DNA of 64,000 nucleotides from Streptomyces sp. NBC_01591 (lineage in GTDB: Bacteria; Actinomycetota; Actinomycetes; Streptomycetales; Streptomycetaceae): the NCBI RefSeq assembly GCF_035918155.1, contig NZ_CP109327.1, positions 124,001 to 188,000 on the forward strand, in the 5' to 3' direction. The notes beneath the pieces are model-generated. The model made no database searches. It had not been told where the DNA came from and was given only the letters and a program-made list of their open reading frames with translations. Positions 17,889-27,376 of the stretch are shown in pieces; within the stretch, counting starts at the first letter, position 1; each line of letters starts with the position of its first letter. The translations under genes were made by a program, and so were the position numbers.

Positions 17889-19262
17889 TCACTCGGTGTT
17901 GGTGTAGTCCAGGAATTCGGCGACGGCGGGTATCCCGCGGCGGCGGGCGAGTTTGCTGCGCAGGTCTTCCAGGGTGTGGGTGCTGCGGGCGGAGGTGATG
18001 CCTCCCATCCGGTCGACGGCGTCGTGGGCGGTGGCCACGGCGGCATCGACATCGCCGAGACCGAGATGGGCCTCGGCGAGCCGGGCGAGGTAGATGGCGT
18101 GGCCGCGGGGGAAGGCGTCGCCGTTGTATGCCTCCTGGTTGGTGTGGACGGTGGAGGCTTCCAGGAAGTGGGCGAGGGCCCGTTTGGGGTTGCCCAGGTT
18201 GAGGGCGGAGCTGCCGATGAGCTGGTGGGTCTCGCCGAGGTTGTACCAGTAGACGCAGGAGAGATCGTCCTCGATGGGTCCGGCGTGCTCGTAGGCGTCC
18301 AGGGCGGCGTTGGCGGCCCGGTCGGCGGCCCGGGCATCGCCGGCATGGGCGTGGGCCCGGCAGGCGCGGGCGTGGAGCATGGAGGTCAGGCGGGGCGAGC
18401 CGGTCCTTGGTGCTTTTGACAGGGCGGCCTCGATGAGGTCGACCGCGCCGCGGGGATTGCCGGTGGAGTAGTGCTGGATGGCCCAGAAGGCGAGAGTGTT
18501 CGCTCCGACCACGGGGTCGTCGGCGCTGGCGGCGGCGCGCAGGGCGGTGACGTAGTGGCGTTCGGCGGCGGCGGTCTTCCCGCTGTCGTAGGCCGTCCAG
18601 CCCGCGGAGCGGGAGGCTTCGGCCGCCGCGGCGAACAGGCGGCGCTCGACGCCTTCGCCGAAGGAGGCGTTCTTGAGGGTGGCGGTGATCAGGCGGAGTT
18701 CGGCGCGGGCCGCGTCGTAGACGTCGCCGGAGCCGACGGTGTCGTCGAGCCGGCGCAGGCCCTCAAGGCGGCGTTCGAAGAGGTCGGGGACGTCGTCACC
18801 GATCCGGCAGCCCGTGGTGGGGGCCGCTCCTGCGGGGGCGGCGGCGGACCATTGCGCCACGGTGGTGCCCAGGGTGACGGATGTGGTGATCAGAAACTTC
18901 CTGCGGTCCACCGGACCTCCTGTGATCTCCAGTGCCTGCACCACCCCCGTGGTCGTCCACGGGAGGGTGAAGAGGGTGTGGTCCGGCAGGGCCAACAGGA
19001 GCCAGCCCGGCCAGCCGTGGGCGTGGATCGCCTCGGGCGGGATGCCTTCGAGCGCGGCCATGGCGAGCTGGGTGCGGTAGTTGGGCGCGTAGTCCCCCCT
19101 GATCCAGCGGGATGCCTTCTCCCGGCGGTACGCCATCTGCCCGTATCCCATGCGCTGGTGCTGCTCGGCGACCCGGAGCAGGTACGCCTGCGCCTTCTGG
19201 CCGCGTACGGCCAGGAGGTAGGCAAGCGGGTGGCGTTCGGCGGCGTCAGTGGTCACGGCCAT
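17889..19262 (-). CDS. XRE-like regulator with TPR repeats
   Basis: 457 residues from ATG 19262, or 455 from the in-frame GTG at 19256, which has a better-spaced AAAAGGGA. N-terminal region ~1-70 is an HTH-like domain (LLAVRGQKAQAYLLRVAEQH, EKASRWIRGDYAPNYRTQLA); a short hydrophobic stretch (FLITTSVTLGTTVAQW) follows; residues ~160-450 form helical TPR-type repeats (AERHYVTALRAAASADDPVV, LAEAHLGLGDVDAAVATAHD). It resembles Streptomyces regulators that sense a ligand through the TPR domain. It is divergent from the five-gene operon at 19451, the likely target. Confidence 0.8.
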   Translation of the reverse strand: MAVTTDAAERHPLAYLLAVRGQKAQAYLLRVAEQHQRMGYGQMAYRREKASRWIRGDYAPNYRTQLAMAALEGIPPEAIHAHGWPGWLLLALPDHTLFTLPWTTTGVVQALEITGGPVDRRKFLITTSVTLGTTVAQWSAAAPAGAAPTTGCRIGDDVPDLFERRLEGLRRLDDTVGSGDVYDAARAELRLITATLKNASFGEGVERRLFAAAAEASRSAGWTAYDSGKTAAAERHYVTALRAAASADDPVVGANTLAFWAIQHYSTGNPRGAVDLIEAALSKAPRTGSPRLTSMLHARACRAHAHAGDARAADRAANAALDAYEHAGPIEDDLSCVYWYNLGETHQLIGSSALNLGNPKRALAHFLEASTVHTNQEAYNGDAFPRGHAIYLARLAEAHLGLGDVDAAVATAHDAVDRMGGITSARSTHTLEDLRSKLARRRGIPAVAEFLDYTNTE

Positions 19263-19450
19263 CCCTTTTCGCGGGCGCGGGCGCCACCAGTTTCCCGGCT
19301 TCCGGCGGGCGGGGGAAGGCCGCCGGAGGTGAACGGCAACGGCCTGCAACGGGCGGCAACGCCAGCGGTCTGTGAGGCGGTTCGTGCCTGCGGTGTCCTT
19401 GCACGGCTGCCCTGCAGGGCAGCGTCCGACAAGATGTCAGGAGGATTCCG

Positions 19451-20320
19451 ATGGTGACCATACTCCCCGCAGCCACCCCGGTGGCGCAGGCCGGCCCCGG
19501 GCGGGCGGACGTCCTTGCCCAGGTCGCCCGGCTGGCCGACCTGGACGAGCTGACGGTCGAGCAGATGCGGGCCGAGGCGCTGGCAGCGCCCGCCCGCGGC
19601 GTCGTCGCGTACGGCGAGTACCAGTCGGGCGGCTGGTGGACCACGTCGCTGCTGAACCACTCCGGTGACCCCCACGACGTCGTGATCGGCGACGGCCGCC
19701 CCCGGCCCACCTCCTTACTGGAGGCCATGCCCGCCACCACGCGGTTCCTCGACGGGCTGGGACTGGACTTCATGTACGTGCGCCTGGCCCGCCTGGAACC
19801 GCACTCCTACCTGTGGGAGCACCGCGACTACGCGGAACTGCGAGACATGGGCAGGCACCGTCTGCACATCCCGCTCGTCACCAATCCTTCGGCAGTTCTG
19901 GTCACCGCAGGGACCAGGGTCCACATGGCAGCCGGCGCATTGTGGCGGCTGACGCCCTCGCAGGCACACGGCGTATGCAACACGACCGGCCCGGACCGGC
20001 TCCACCTGATCGCCGACGTGTACGCCAACGACGCCTACCAGGCCCTGGCCGCCCGCCCCTGCCTGCGTGACGGGGACGCGGCGGACCTGCCGGAGATGAC
20101 CGGGGCGAACCGGGCCGCACTGCTGTCCGGGGCCGGGCAGCTTGCCGAACTCGGCTTCACCGACGCGGCGGAACAGACCCTGCTGCGCGCTTTCTACAGC
20201 TACGCCCTGCCGGAGGGCGGGGCCTACGACCTGATCGCCGAACTCCACACGGGCCGCGGCGCGGACAGCGATGCGCACCGGTGGCGCCAGGCGAAGGCGC
20301 ACCTGCTCGACCGCCCCTGA
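19451..20320 (+). CDS. Aspartyl/asparaginyl beta-hydroxylase-like 2OG-Fe(II) dioxygenase
   Basis: 289 residues; AGGAGG lies 6 nt before the ATG. The cupin core runs ~100-205: the metal ligands are probably His and Asp of LWEHRDYAEL and the His of TPSQAHGVCNT, with RLHLIADVY supplying the 2-oxoglutarate-binding Arg. The C-terminal ~80 residues (ALLSGAGQLAELGFTDAAEQ) are helical and lack a clear match. It hydroxylates a peptide, protein or small molecule using O2 and 2-oxoglutarate. First gene of an operon with nucleotide-type enzymes. Confidence 0.82.
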   Translation: MVTILPAATPVAQAGPGRADVLAQVARLADLDELTVEQMRAEALAAPARGVVAYGEYQSGGWWTTSLLNHSGDPHDVVIGDGRPRPTSLLEAMPATTRFLDGLGLDFMYVRLARLEPHSYLWEHRDYAELRDMGRHRLHIPLVTNPSAVLVTAGTRVHMAAGALWRLTPSQAHGVCNTTGPDRLHLIADVYANDAYQALAARPCLRDGDAADLPEMTGANRAALLSGAGQLAELGFTDAAEQTLLRAFYSYALPEGGAYDLIAELHTGRGADSDAHRWRQAKAHLLDRP

Positions 20321-20360
20321 CCCCAGCCCCGATCCTCTTCATCCGAAAGGCAGGACACTG

Positions 20361-21275
20361 ATGTCCACCTCGGCATCCCCGCCGCGCGAGCTGCCCGCGA
20401 TCGAGGAACTCGCGCACGCCCACCGGCCGGCGCAACTCGCCGTCCTGGGCGACCTGGTCCAGGCCCTGTCCGCCACCACGGCCGTGACCCACCTCCTGGT
20501 CCGCGGCTCGCTGGCCACCGGCACCGCGGACCGGCTCTCCGACGTCGACCTGGTCGTCGCCGTCCACGACAGCCGACTGCCCGACCTGATGAACAGCCTG
20601 GACGCGCTGATGTCCACCACCTTCGGCACGCTGCTGCCCGGATGGCGGGACACCATCGTCGGCGATCTCGGCGGCGCCGGGTTCGTCTACCTGCTGCCGC
20701 ACGACGGCCACCTGCTCCAGCTCGACCTGTACCTGTGCCCGACCAGCACGGTCGGGGCGCTGCGCCGCAGGATCGGCCCCCGCCTGCTGTGGCAGGGCCC
20801 CGGCGCCGACAGCCTCGCCGATGCCGGCACCCGGCAGCGCACGGCGCAGGAACTCGCCCGCGCGGCACAGGCACCCGCGGACTGCGGCAGTCTCCTCGTC
20901 CAGGCGATGGTCCTGCACGCGATGCTCCGCAAACGCCTGGCCAGGGGCCAGCACTACATCGCCTACGGCCTCCTGCACGACCTGAACGCCACCTGCCGGG
21001 ACGTGATCCGCACCGCGCTGGTGCCGCACTCCCGGCATCACGGCTGGTACCACCTGCCCGACGAAGTCGGCCGCACCGCCACCGGCCGGGAGTGTCTGGC
21101 CCAGCTGACGCAGGCGCTGACCAGTCCGCCGGTCCCCACCGTGGCGCAGGCCGATGAAGCACTGGACCGCATCGTGCGCCTTGCGCAGCGGATCGCCCCG
21201 CACGCCGCCGGCTCGCTGACCGACGAGATCTCCGCATACCGCTCCTACCAGCAGCACGAGGAAGGACTCGTATGA
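20361..21275 (+). CDS. Nucleotidyltransferase-fold protein
   Basis: 304 residues. The pol-beta-type NTase signature is clear: GS at LLVRGSLATGTADRLSDVDL, with the DVD metal pair, and a third acidic residue in LLQLDLYLCP. The C-terminal helical half (QAMVLHAMLRKRLARG, YIAYGLLHDLNATCRDVI) resembles aminoglycoside adenylyltransferase-like proteins. It would transfer NMP to a small molecule or RNA end. It starts 40 bp after the hydroxylase stop and overlaps the next gene by 4 bp (ATGA). Confidence 0.83.
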   Translation: MSTSASPPRELPAIEELAHAHRPAQLAVLGDLVQALSATTAVTHLLVRGSLATGTADRLSDVDLVVAVHDSRLPDLMNSLDALMSTTFGTLLPGWRDTIVGDLGGAGFVYLLPHDGHLLQLDLYLCPTSTVGALRRRIGPRLLWQGPGADSLADAGTRQRTAQELARAAQAPADCGSLLVQAMVLHAMLRKRLARGQHYIAYGLLHDLNATCRDVIRTALVPHSRHHGWYHLPDEVGRTATGRECLAQLTQALTSPPVPTVAQADEALDRIVRLAQRIAPHAAGSLTDEISAYRSYQQHEEGLV

Positions 21276-21826
21276 ACAGCACCGACCTCACCGCGGCCCT
21301 GTTCGCCGGAGTCGTACCGCCGGACGGCGAGGAACCGCTGGCGGAGGCTGCCGGCGCCGCACTGGCCCGCGCCGGGTACGCCCTGCGGCACGGCGGCTAC
21401 AACGGACTGATGGAGGCCGCCGCGCGCGGCGCCGCACCCCACGGAGTACCGGTCACCGCGATCACGCTGGCCGGCCGCCCCGACTGGGGAGCGCTCAACC
21501 CCCACGTCACCGCCACCGTGTACGCCCCGACCATCGGCGCCCGGCTGCATGCCTATCTCGACGACGCCGACCTGGTCGTCGCGATGGGCGGAGGGGTCGG
21601 CACGCTGCACGAACTCACCGCCGCCCTGTACTACGCCACCACGATCCGTTCCCTTCCCGTGCGGCTGCTCGGGCCCACCGCGTGCCGTCTGGGTGCGTTC
21701 CTGCGGGCCGGGGGATGGCTGACCGAGAGCCCCATCCGGCCGCTGGGCTTCCTGCGGGAACTGCCCGACGCCGCGGCGCTCGAAGCGGATCTCAAGGCCC
21801 TCGATGCCGGGCGGTGCAAGCGATGA
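21272..21826 (+). CDS. LOG-family (cytokinin riboside monophosphate phosphoribohydrolase-like) protein
   Basis: 184 residues with the Rossmann-like LOG fold: LRHGGYNGLMEAAARGA corresponds to the family GGxxGLM motif, and VAMGGGVGTLHELTAAL to PGGxGTxxE with the catalytic Glu retained. LOG enzymes hydrolyse the N-glycosidic bond of nucleoside 5'-monophosphates. Both ends overlap neighbours by 4 bp, implying coordinated stoichiometry with the NTase and phosphoribosyltransferase. Confidence 0.8.
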   Translation: MNSTDLTAALFAGVVPPDGEEPLAEAAGAALARAGYALRHGGYNGLMEAAARGAAPHGVPVTAITLAGRPDWGALNPHVTATVYAPTIGARLHAYLDDADLVVAMGGGVGTLHELTAALYYATTIRSLPVRLLGPTACRLGAFLRAGGWLTESPIRPLGFLRELPDAAALEADLKALDAGRCKR

Positions 21827-22347
21827 CGTTGCCCGCCGTCACCTTCGCGGAGAAGATCGCGGGCGTCGCCTACCGGCCCGGCCCCTACCGGCTGCCGGAA
21901 GGCGGCACCCTGGACACCTACTTCGACCCGTACCGGCTGGCCGGTGACCCGGAGCTGCTGGCGGAGACCGCAGCCGCGCTCGCCAGCCTGCTGCCCGCTG
22001 GCACCGAGGTCCTGGCGGGTCCCGCGCTGGCCGGCATCCCGCTGGTCACGGCGGTGTCCCTGCACACCGGTCTGCCCGCCGCCTTCCTTCGCCCCTCTCC
22101 CAAGGAACACGGCACGTGGCAGCAGATCGAGGGCGCCGAGCTGAGCGGCCGGCAAACGGTCCTGCTGGACGACACCGCCCGCAGCGGCACAAGTCTCCTG
22201 CGCAGTGCCCGCCTGCTGCGGATGGGCGGCGCGCGGGTCGGCACGGCCCTGTGCGTCCTGGACCGCGACGCGGGCGCCGCCACCCTGCTCGCCGACCACC
22301 ACATCGTCCTGCGCGCCCTGGTCCAAGATCCGGACGGTGCCCGGTGA
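21823..22347 (+). CDS. Type I phosphoribosyltransferase (orotate PRT-like)
   Basis: 174 residues from the ATG at 21823, overlapping the previous stop. The PRPP-binding signature is VLLDDTARSGTSLLRSARLL. LPAGTEVLAGPALAGIPLVT and AAFLRPSPKEHGTWQQIEG match the PyrE-like hood and flexible loop. Such enzymes make a nucleotide from a base and PRPP, the reverse sense of the adjacent LOG reaction. The substrate is unknown; a modified base or salvage product is possible. The next gene starts GTG within its stop. Confidence 0.85.
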   Translation: MTLPAVTFAEKIAGVAYRPGPYRLPEGGTLDTYFDPYRLAGDPELLAETAAALASLLPAGTEVLAGPALAGIPLVTAVSLHTGLPAAFLRPSPKEHGTWQQIEGAELSGRQTVLLDDTARSGTSLLRSARLLRMGGARVGTALCVLDRDAGAATLLADHHIVLRALVQDPDGAR

Positions 22348-23003
22348 CCGGGCCCCGCCAAGCGGCGCTGTTCGACCTGGACGGAGTGCTGCTGGACAGT
22401 GCCGCCGCAGTGCGCTCCACCCTCGCGGCGGTCGCCACCTGTGCTCTCGGCCGCCGGGTGATGCCGGATGACCTTCCGCCTGCTGCCCTGCGCCGCCCCC
22501 GCTGCGAGGTCCTGGCACTCCTGGACGTCGCCGATCCCGACGACGCCTGCGACCGGTGGTGGGACGGCGCGGCGTCAACCCTCCCCGTCGAACCGTTCCC
22601 CGGGATTCTCGCCGGGCTGCTGGCCCTGCGCGCGCAGGGCACGGCCGTCGGCGTCGTCACGGTCCAGGACCCCGACCGGCTGCGGTGGCTGCTGCCACCA
22701 GCCCTGACCAAACTGCTGGAGGTCGTCGTCACACGGCAGGACGCGCCGCCCAAACCGGCTCCCGACGGACTGCATCTCGCCCTGAGCCGGCTCGACATCC
22801 CACCGGAACGCGCGGTGTTCGTAGGGGACAGCCCCACCGACATGACCGCGGCCCGCGCCGCCGGCGTCGTCGCACTCGGAGCGGTCTGGGGCTGGCACCC
22901 TCCCGCCGCCCTGCACGCCGCCGGGGCCGATCACCTCCTGCCCGAACCCGCCAGCATCGGGCCGTCCCTGCTCAACCACCTGCCCCCAACCGACAGCGCG
23001 TGA
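22344..23003 (+). CDS. HAD-superfamily phosphatase
   Basis: 219 residues from GTG 22344. All four HAD motifs are present: motif I AALFDLDGVLLDS, motif II GVVTVQDPDR, motif III Lys in APPKPAPDGL, and motif IV VFVGDSPTDMTAA. It is a phosphoglycolate-phosphatase/5'-nucleotidase-like hydrolase with a small helical cap. It is the last gene of the operon, followed by two strong terminators. It could dephosphorylate the nucleotide product of the operon. Confidence 0.9.
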   Translation: MTGPRQAALFDLDGVLLDSAAAVRSTLAAVATCALGRRVMPDDLPPAALRRPRCEVLALLDVADPDDACDRWWDGAASTLPVEPFPGILAGLLALRAQGTAVGVVTVQDPDRLRWLLPPALTKLLEVVVTRQDAPPKPAPDGLHLALSRLDIPPERAVFVGDSPTDMTAARAAGVVALGAVWGWHPPAALHAAGADHLLPEPASIGPSLLNHLPPTDSA

Positions 23004-23024
23004 CCCACCCGCCGCACTACAGTG

Positions 23025-23051
23025 AAGGGGCGCCCCCCACGGGCGCCCCTT
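23025..23051 (+). terminator. Intrinsic terminator of the five-gene operon
   Basis: Perfect 11-bp stem (AAGGGGCGCCC / GGGCGCCCCTT) with a 5-nt loop, 21 bp after the HAD gene stop. Confidence 0.9.
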
Positions 23052-23079
23052 ATTGCACTTCTGCACTCAGCTTGGCTTT

Positions 23080-23112
23080 AAACCCCACCAAGATCATTTC
23101 TTGGTGGGGTTT
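23080..23112. terminator. Second strong hairpin, bidirectional
   Basis: Perfect 13-bp stem (AAACCCCACCAAG / CTTGGTGGGGTTT), loop ATCATTT, with T/A-rich flanks. It may back up the first terminator or insulate the adjacent transposase gene. Confidence 0.85.
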
Positions 23113-23189
23113 GTCGTTCGCCTGACAGCTGAGCGGCCTCTGCTTGATCATATGTTTCCGCCAAGAGACACGTTGATCAACCAAAGGCC

Positions 23190-24605
23190 GTGATGGACAG
23201 TCTGCAAGACGGCGCCGTGCGCGTCGAGGCCCTGGCCAGGTTGTCCCGGTTTCGCCGTGAGCTGTACGAGTGCCTGACGTTGCGGGCGGATGCTCTGTTC
23301 GAGCTCATGGATGCGGTGCTGTGCGCAGACGGGCCGGTGACGTCCCTGCCGGAACTCTCGCTGTCGGGGGTGCATCGGCGCGGGCACGGAGCGATGTACG
23401 ACGCGCTGACCCAGGGACACATCAACGTGTCCCGGCTTCGGATGGCGCTGGCCGGTCTGCGGCTGCCGCGCGGGACGGACGGGCAGCTGTCGATCGCGTT
23501 GGATGTCACGCCGTGGCCGCGTCCGGATGCCGAGTGCTCGCCCGAGCGGCTGCACTGCCACCGTCCGTGCCGGTGCGACGGGGTGCGTCAGACCATCCCG
23601 GGCTGGCCCTACCAGGTCGCGGCGGCCCTGGGTGGGGGCCGCTCCTCGTGGACCGGGCCGCTGGACGCGGTGCGGTTGGGGCCCGAGGACGATCCCACCG
23701 AGGTCACCGCCGCCCAGATCCGCGACCTTGTCGCCCGCCTGGAGCGGGCCGGGCAGTGGCGCCCGGGGGACTTGCCGGTGCTGTTCGTCCTGGACTCCGG
23801 CTACGACCTGGTTCGTCTGACCTGGCTGCTGCGCGAGGAGCCGGTGCGGCTACTGGGACGCATCCGCGCCGACCGGGTGATGCGCGCCCCAGCCGGCAAG
23901 CGCCGCGGGACGAACCCCGGGCGCCCGCCCCGGCATGGAGCGGAGTTCCGCCTGGCCCACGCCGCGACCTATCCCGCGCCGGTCCAGGAGTCGGCCGGCG
24001 TCCACGACCGCTTCGGTCAAGTCCTCGCCCGCTGCTGGGGCCGCCTGCACCCCAGGCTGGACCGGCGCGGCTCCTGGGCTGACCACGAAGGCGAACTCCC
24101 CATCGTCGAGGGAACGTTGGTCCATCTGGCGGTCGAGCACCTGCCCGGCAATCGCGACCCCAAGCCGCTATGGCTGTGGCACAGCGACCCCGACGCCACC
24201 GCGCACGACGTCGACCGCCTCTGGCGGATCTTCCTTCGAAGGTTCGACATCGAGCACACTTTCCGCTTCTTCAAGCAGACGCTCGGCCTGACCCGACCCC
24301 GCTTGCGCACCCCCGAACAGGCCGACCGGTGGGTGTGGCTGATCCTCGCCGCCTACGCGCAACTCCGTCTCATCCGGCCTCTGGCCGAGGACCTCCGGCG
24401 GCCCTGGGAGAAACCCCTGACACCGGATCAGCTCACCCCGGGCCGAGTCCGACGGGGCTATCCCCGCATCCGACGGACCGTGGGCACTCCAGCCCGCGCG
24501 CCAAAAGCCTCCCGCCCCGGCCCAGGCCGCCCCAAGGGCCGCACCTCCACACCCGCACCCCGCCACCCAGTCGGCAAGAAACAGCGCAAAACGGATAATG
24601 CCTAG
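23190..24605 (+). CDS. DDE-type transposase (IS701/IS4-like, Streptomyces type)
   Basis: 471 residues. The pattern is that of a large Streptomyces transposase group: FRRELYECLTLRADALFELM, the first Asp region LSIALDVTPWPRPDAECSPE, LPVLFVLDSGYDLVRLTWLL with the second Asp, and a C-terminal block FDIEHTFRFFKQTLGLTRPR carrying the Glu. The Pro/Lys-rich tail is typical. Partly matching ends (CTCTG..CTTGATC near 23137 and, inverted, near 24632-24650) hint at the element limits but are not firm. Confidence 0.82.
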   Translation: MMDSLQDGAVRVEALARLSRFRRELYECLTLRADALFELMDAVLCADGPVTSLPELSLSGVHRRGHGAMYDALTQGHINVSRLRMALAGLRLPRGTDGQLSIALDVTPWPRPDAECSPERLHCHRPCRCDGVRQTIPGWPYQVAAALGGGRSSWTGPLDAVRLGPEDDPTEVTAAQIRDLVARLERAGQWRPGDLPVLFVLDSGYDLVRLTWLLREEPVRLLGRIRADRVMRAPAGKRRGTNPGRPPRHGAEFRLAHAATYPAPVQESAGVHDRFGQVLARCWGRLHPRLDRRGSWADHEGELPIVEGTLVHLAVEHLPGNRDPKPLWLWHSDPDATAHDVDRLWRIFLRRFDIEHTFRFFKQTLGLTRPRLRTPEQADRWVWLILAAYAQLRLIRPLAEDLRRPWEKPLTPDQLTPGRVRRGYPRIRRTVGTPARAPKASRPGPGRPKGRTSTPAPRHPVGKKQRKTDNA

Positions 24606-24806
24606 ACGCGACGGGGCCGACCAGCAGCCTTAAAGATCAAGCTCAGAGGACACAGGCGAATGCGCGTGATGCGGCGACGAGCGCCCGGCGCCGAGCTGGA
24701 GCACTGAGAGAGCGGACCCCGCCCCTCAGCCCCGACTCCCGGTCCGGCTCGGCGCGCACCCCCATCACCCCGTCACCCGTCCCCTGGACCTCTGAAAGCT
24801 GCCCCG

Positions 24807-25736
24807 ATGCCTGTACCGCCCACCAGCGGCCGTCTGCAATGGACCGACGTCCCCACGGCGCTGCGCGCCCGCCTCGAAGACGCCCTCGGCGCACCCGTCA
24901 CCGACACCGTCACCCCCGGCGGCGGCTTCGGCCACCAACTGGCCGCCGCCCTCCGTCTGGCCGACGGGCGACGGGCCTTCGTCAAGGCAGCTCCCGACGA
25001 CGACCCGCTCACCGCCGCCAACGTCCACGAAGCCGCCGTCCTGGACGCGCTGCCTCCCGGCGCCCCGGCCCCAAAACTGCTGGGCATCCACCACGCCGCC
25101 AACTGGACCGCCGTCGTCATCGCCCACCTCGACGGCCCGCACCCCGACCTCTCCCCCGCCTCAGGCGACGCCGGGCAGACATGGGCGCTCCTGGACAAGC
25201 TCACCTCCAGCCCCGCCCCGGCACCGTACGCCAAGGCGGTCAGCACCACACCCTCGACAGCGGCCGGCCTGCACGGCTGGGACGAACTCCTCCGCGATCC
25301 GCCCGCAGACCTCGCCCCCGCCGCCCGTGACCGCCTGCCCCAGCTCGCCGAACTGGAAGCCGCCTGGCCCGCCCTTGCCCGCGGCAACCGCATCGTCCAC
25401 GGAGACCTGCGGGCCGACAACATGGTCCGCGACCGCCACCTCGGCGTGACCTTCGTGGACTGGGCACACGCCACCACCGGCCCGGCCTGCATCGACGCCG
25501 CATCTCTCGCCCCGCAACTCGTCCTCGCCGGACACGCACCCGCAGACATCGCCCGCCTGCTTTGCGACCACCCCGCCACCGCCACCAACCCCGACGCCAC
25601 CACCGCGTTCCTCACCGCACTCACCGGTCACTGGCACCGCAACGCCCGCAAACCCGCACCCCCGGCGCCCCCGGACTGCGCGCCTACCAGCACCGCGCCG
25701 CCGCCGCGGGCCTCGCCCTCCTCGGCTACCGCCTGA
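24807..25736 (+). CDS. Aminoglycoside phosphotransferase-family kinase with frameshifted C-terminus
   Basis: 309 residues. The APH kinase core is intact: an ATP-binding Lys in RAFVKAAPDDD, the catalytic loop RIVHGDLRADNMVRD with the HxDxxxxN pattern, and the metal-binding Asp in VTFVDWAHATTGP. After codon ~285 the frame becomes Pro/Ser-rich, while the +1 frame reads LRAYQHRAAAAGLALLGYRL and stops at 25741, the expected family tail. One C is apparently missing in the C-runs near 25660-25670 (mutation or sequencing error). Substrate unknown; no direct evidence for antibiotic resistance. Confidence 0.8.
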   Translation: MPVPPTSGRLQWTDVPTALRARLEDALGAPVTDTVTPGGGFGHQLAAALRLADGRRAFVKAAPDDDPLTAANVHEAAVLDALPPGAPAPKLLGIHHAANWTAVVIAHLDGPHPDLSPASGDAGQTWALLDKLTSSPAPAPYAKAVSTTPSTAAGLHGWDELLRDPPADLAPAARDRLPQLAELEAAWPALARGNRIVHGDLRADNMVRDRHLGVTFVDWAHATTGPACIDAASLAPQLVLAGHAPADIARLLCDHPATATNPDATTAFLTALTGHWHRNARKPAPPAPPDCAPTSTAPPPRASPSSATA

Positions 25737-25741
25737 GCTGA

Positions 25742-26168
25742 GACATCGACCTGGACGAAGACGGCCTGACTCAGGAAGCGAACCCCGGTCAAAAGACCGG
25801 CGTGGCTTTATCGAGCAGCAGTGAAGGCGCTTCTCGATGGGTTTGGGAGGCGCCTTCGGTGTCCCGATCCCGGTATCGACGAGTACGGGAGGCAGTGCCC
25901 ACGGAGACCTCCGCGCCGGCAACGGAGTCGGTCCACCCGGCCACCTGATCCCGTAGCCAGCATCTTTGACCTCAGCTTGCCTCGGTGCGGGGACGCGCAG
26001 ACGGGAATTAGGTCACGCGGATCCAGGAGTGTGCCGTCCGGACTCGTCGACATTCGGGCCCTCTGGAGTGCGTACGCGCCTCCCGAACTGCCCGAGAATC
26101 GAATCGCTGTTCCTCGTCATCAACAGAGCCAAGGGGTTCTGTCGGTCCAGGCGGAAGGCACTTTCTGC
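25742..26168. other. Upstream part of the IS1380-type element and unassigned sequence
   Basis: The frame of the transposase stays open back to 25821, but translation before ~26140 does not resemble the family. No other gene or clear inverted repeat end was identified. Confidence 0.35.
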
Positions 26169-27362
26169 GTGCAGGGTATCGGTTCGCGTCCCAAGCTCCA
26201 TGTCTCTGCTGACGGTGCCGGGGTGGTTGGTCACGCCGGGGCACGGTTGCTGGCTGATCTTGCCGATGCCACCGAACTGACCAGCGCGTACTCCACCGCG
26301 TTGGGACCACTTCGGCCACGCGGCACTGGCCACGACCCGGGCCGGATCGCCACCGACCTCGCGGTGATGCTGGCTGATGGCGGGGAATCCATCACGGATC
26401 TGGCCGTGTTGCGGGACCAGGGCAAGGTGTTCGGCCCGGTCGCCTCGACACCGACGGCCTGGCGGCTGCTCGCCGACATCGACGAGACCGGACTCGCTCG
26501 GCTGCGAGCGGCCCGCGCCCAGGCACGGGAAGTGGCCTGGCTGCAGGCCGCCGAGACCCGCTGCGGAATACCGGCGGCAAAAGCCGGCGGACGGGAACTG
26601 CCCGGCCTGGTCCTGGACCTCGACGCCACGCTGGTGACCTGCCACTCCGAGAAGGACCAAGCCGCACCCACCTACAAAGGCGGCTTCGGATTCCACCCTC
26701 TGGTGTGTTTCCTGGCCAACACCGGCGAGGGCATGTCCGGGCGGCTGCGGCCCGGCAACGCCGGAGCCAACACCGCCGCCGATCACATCGCGGTGCTGGA
26801 CGACGCTCTCGCGCAGATCCCCGACACCCACCGGCACGGCACCGACATCCTCGTCCGCACCGACAGCGCCGGATCGGCGAAAGCCTTCCTCGCCCACGTC
26901 CGAGACATGCGGATACGAGGAATCCGCACCTTCTTCTCGGTCGGATACGCGGTCACCGAACCGGTCCGCCGCGCGATCCGGGCCCTGCCCGAACAGGTCT
27001 GGCACCCCGCCCTGGACCAGGACGGAACACTGCGTGCCGGCGCCTCGGTCGCCGAGCTGACCGGCACGGTCGACATTGCCGGCTACCCGGACGGCACCCG
27101 CATCATCGTGCGCCGCGAGCGCCCGCACCCCGGAGCCCAGCTCTCCTTGTTCGACCAGGACGAGGGCCTGCGGCACCAGGTCTTCCTCACCGACACCCCG
27201 CTCGCCGGCGCCGGCTCCGCCCAGTTCCTGGAAGTCCGCCACCGCGGGCATGCCACCGTCGAGGACCACATCCGGTGCGGCAAGACCACCGGCTTCGGAC
27301 GCTTCCCATCCCGCCACTTCCTGGTCAACGCCGCATGGCTCGAACTCAGCCTCGCCGCGACC
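26169..27362 (+). pseudogene. IS1380-family transposase, 3'-truncated
   Basis: About 398 codons of an IS1380-type transposase beginning near GTG 26169 (VQGIGSRPKLHVSADGAGVV). Core features: GLVLDLDATLVTCHSEKDQA, the FHPLVCFLANTGEGMSGRL block, ILVRTDSAGSAKAFLAHVRD and FLVNAAWLELSLAAT. At LSLAAT the homology ends and foreign sequence begins, so the C-terminal ~50 residues are missing. The open frame continues for 190 meaningless codons, which hides the truncation. Confidence 0.85.
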
Positions 27363-27376
27363 GTGTTGAACCCCGG

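Noticed and set aside
23123..24655. Exact boundaries of the transposable element around the 471-residue transposase
   Set aside because: Only a gapped partial inverted match (CTCTG..CTTGATC) was found; too weak to define the element.
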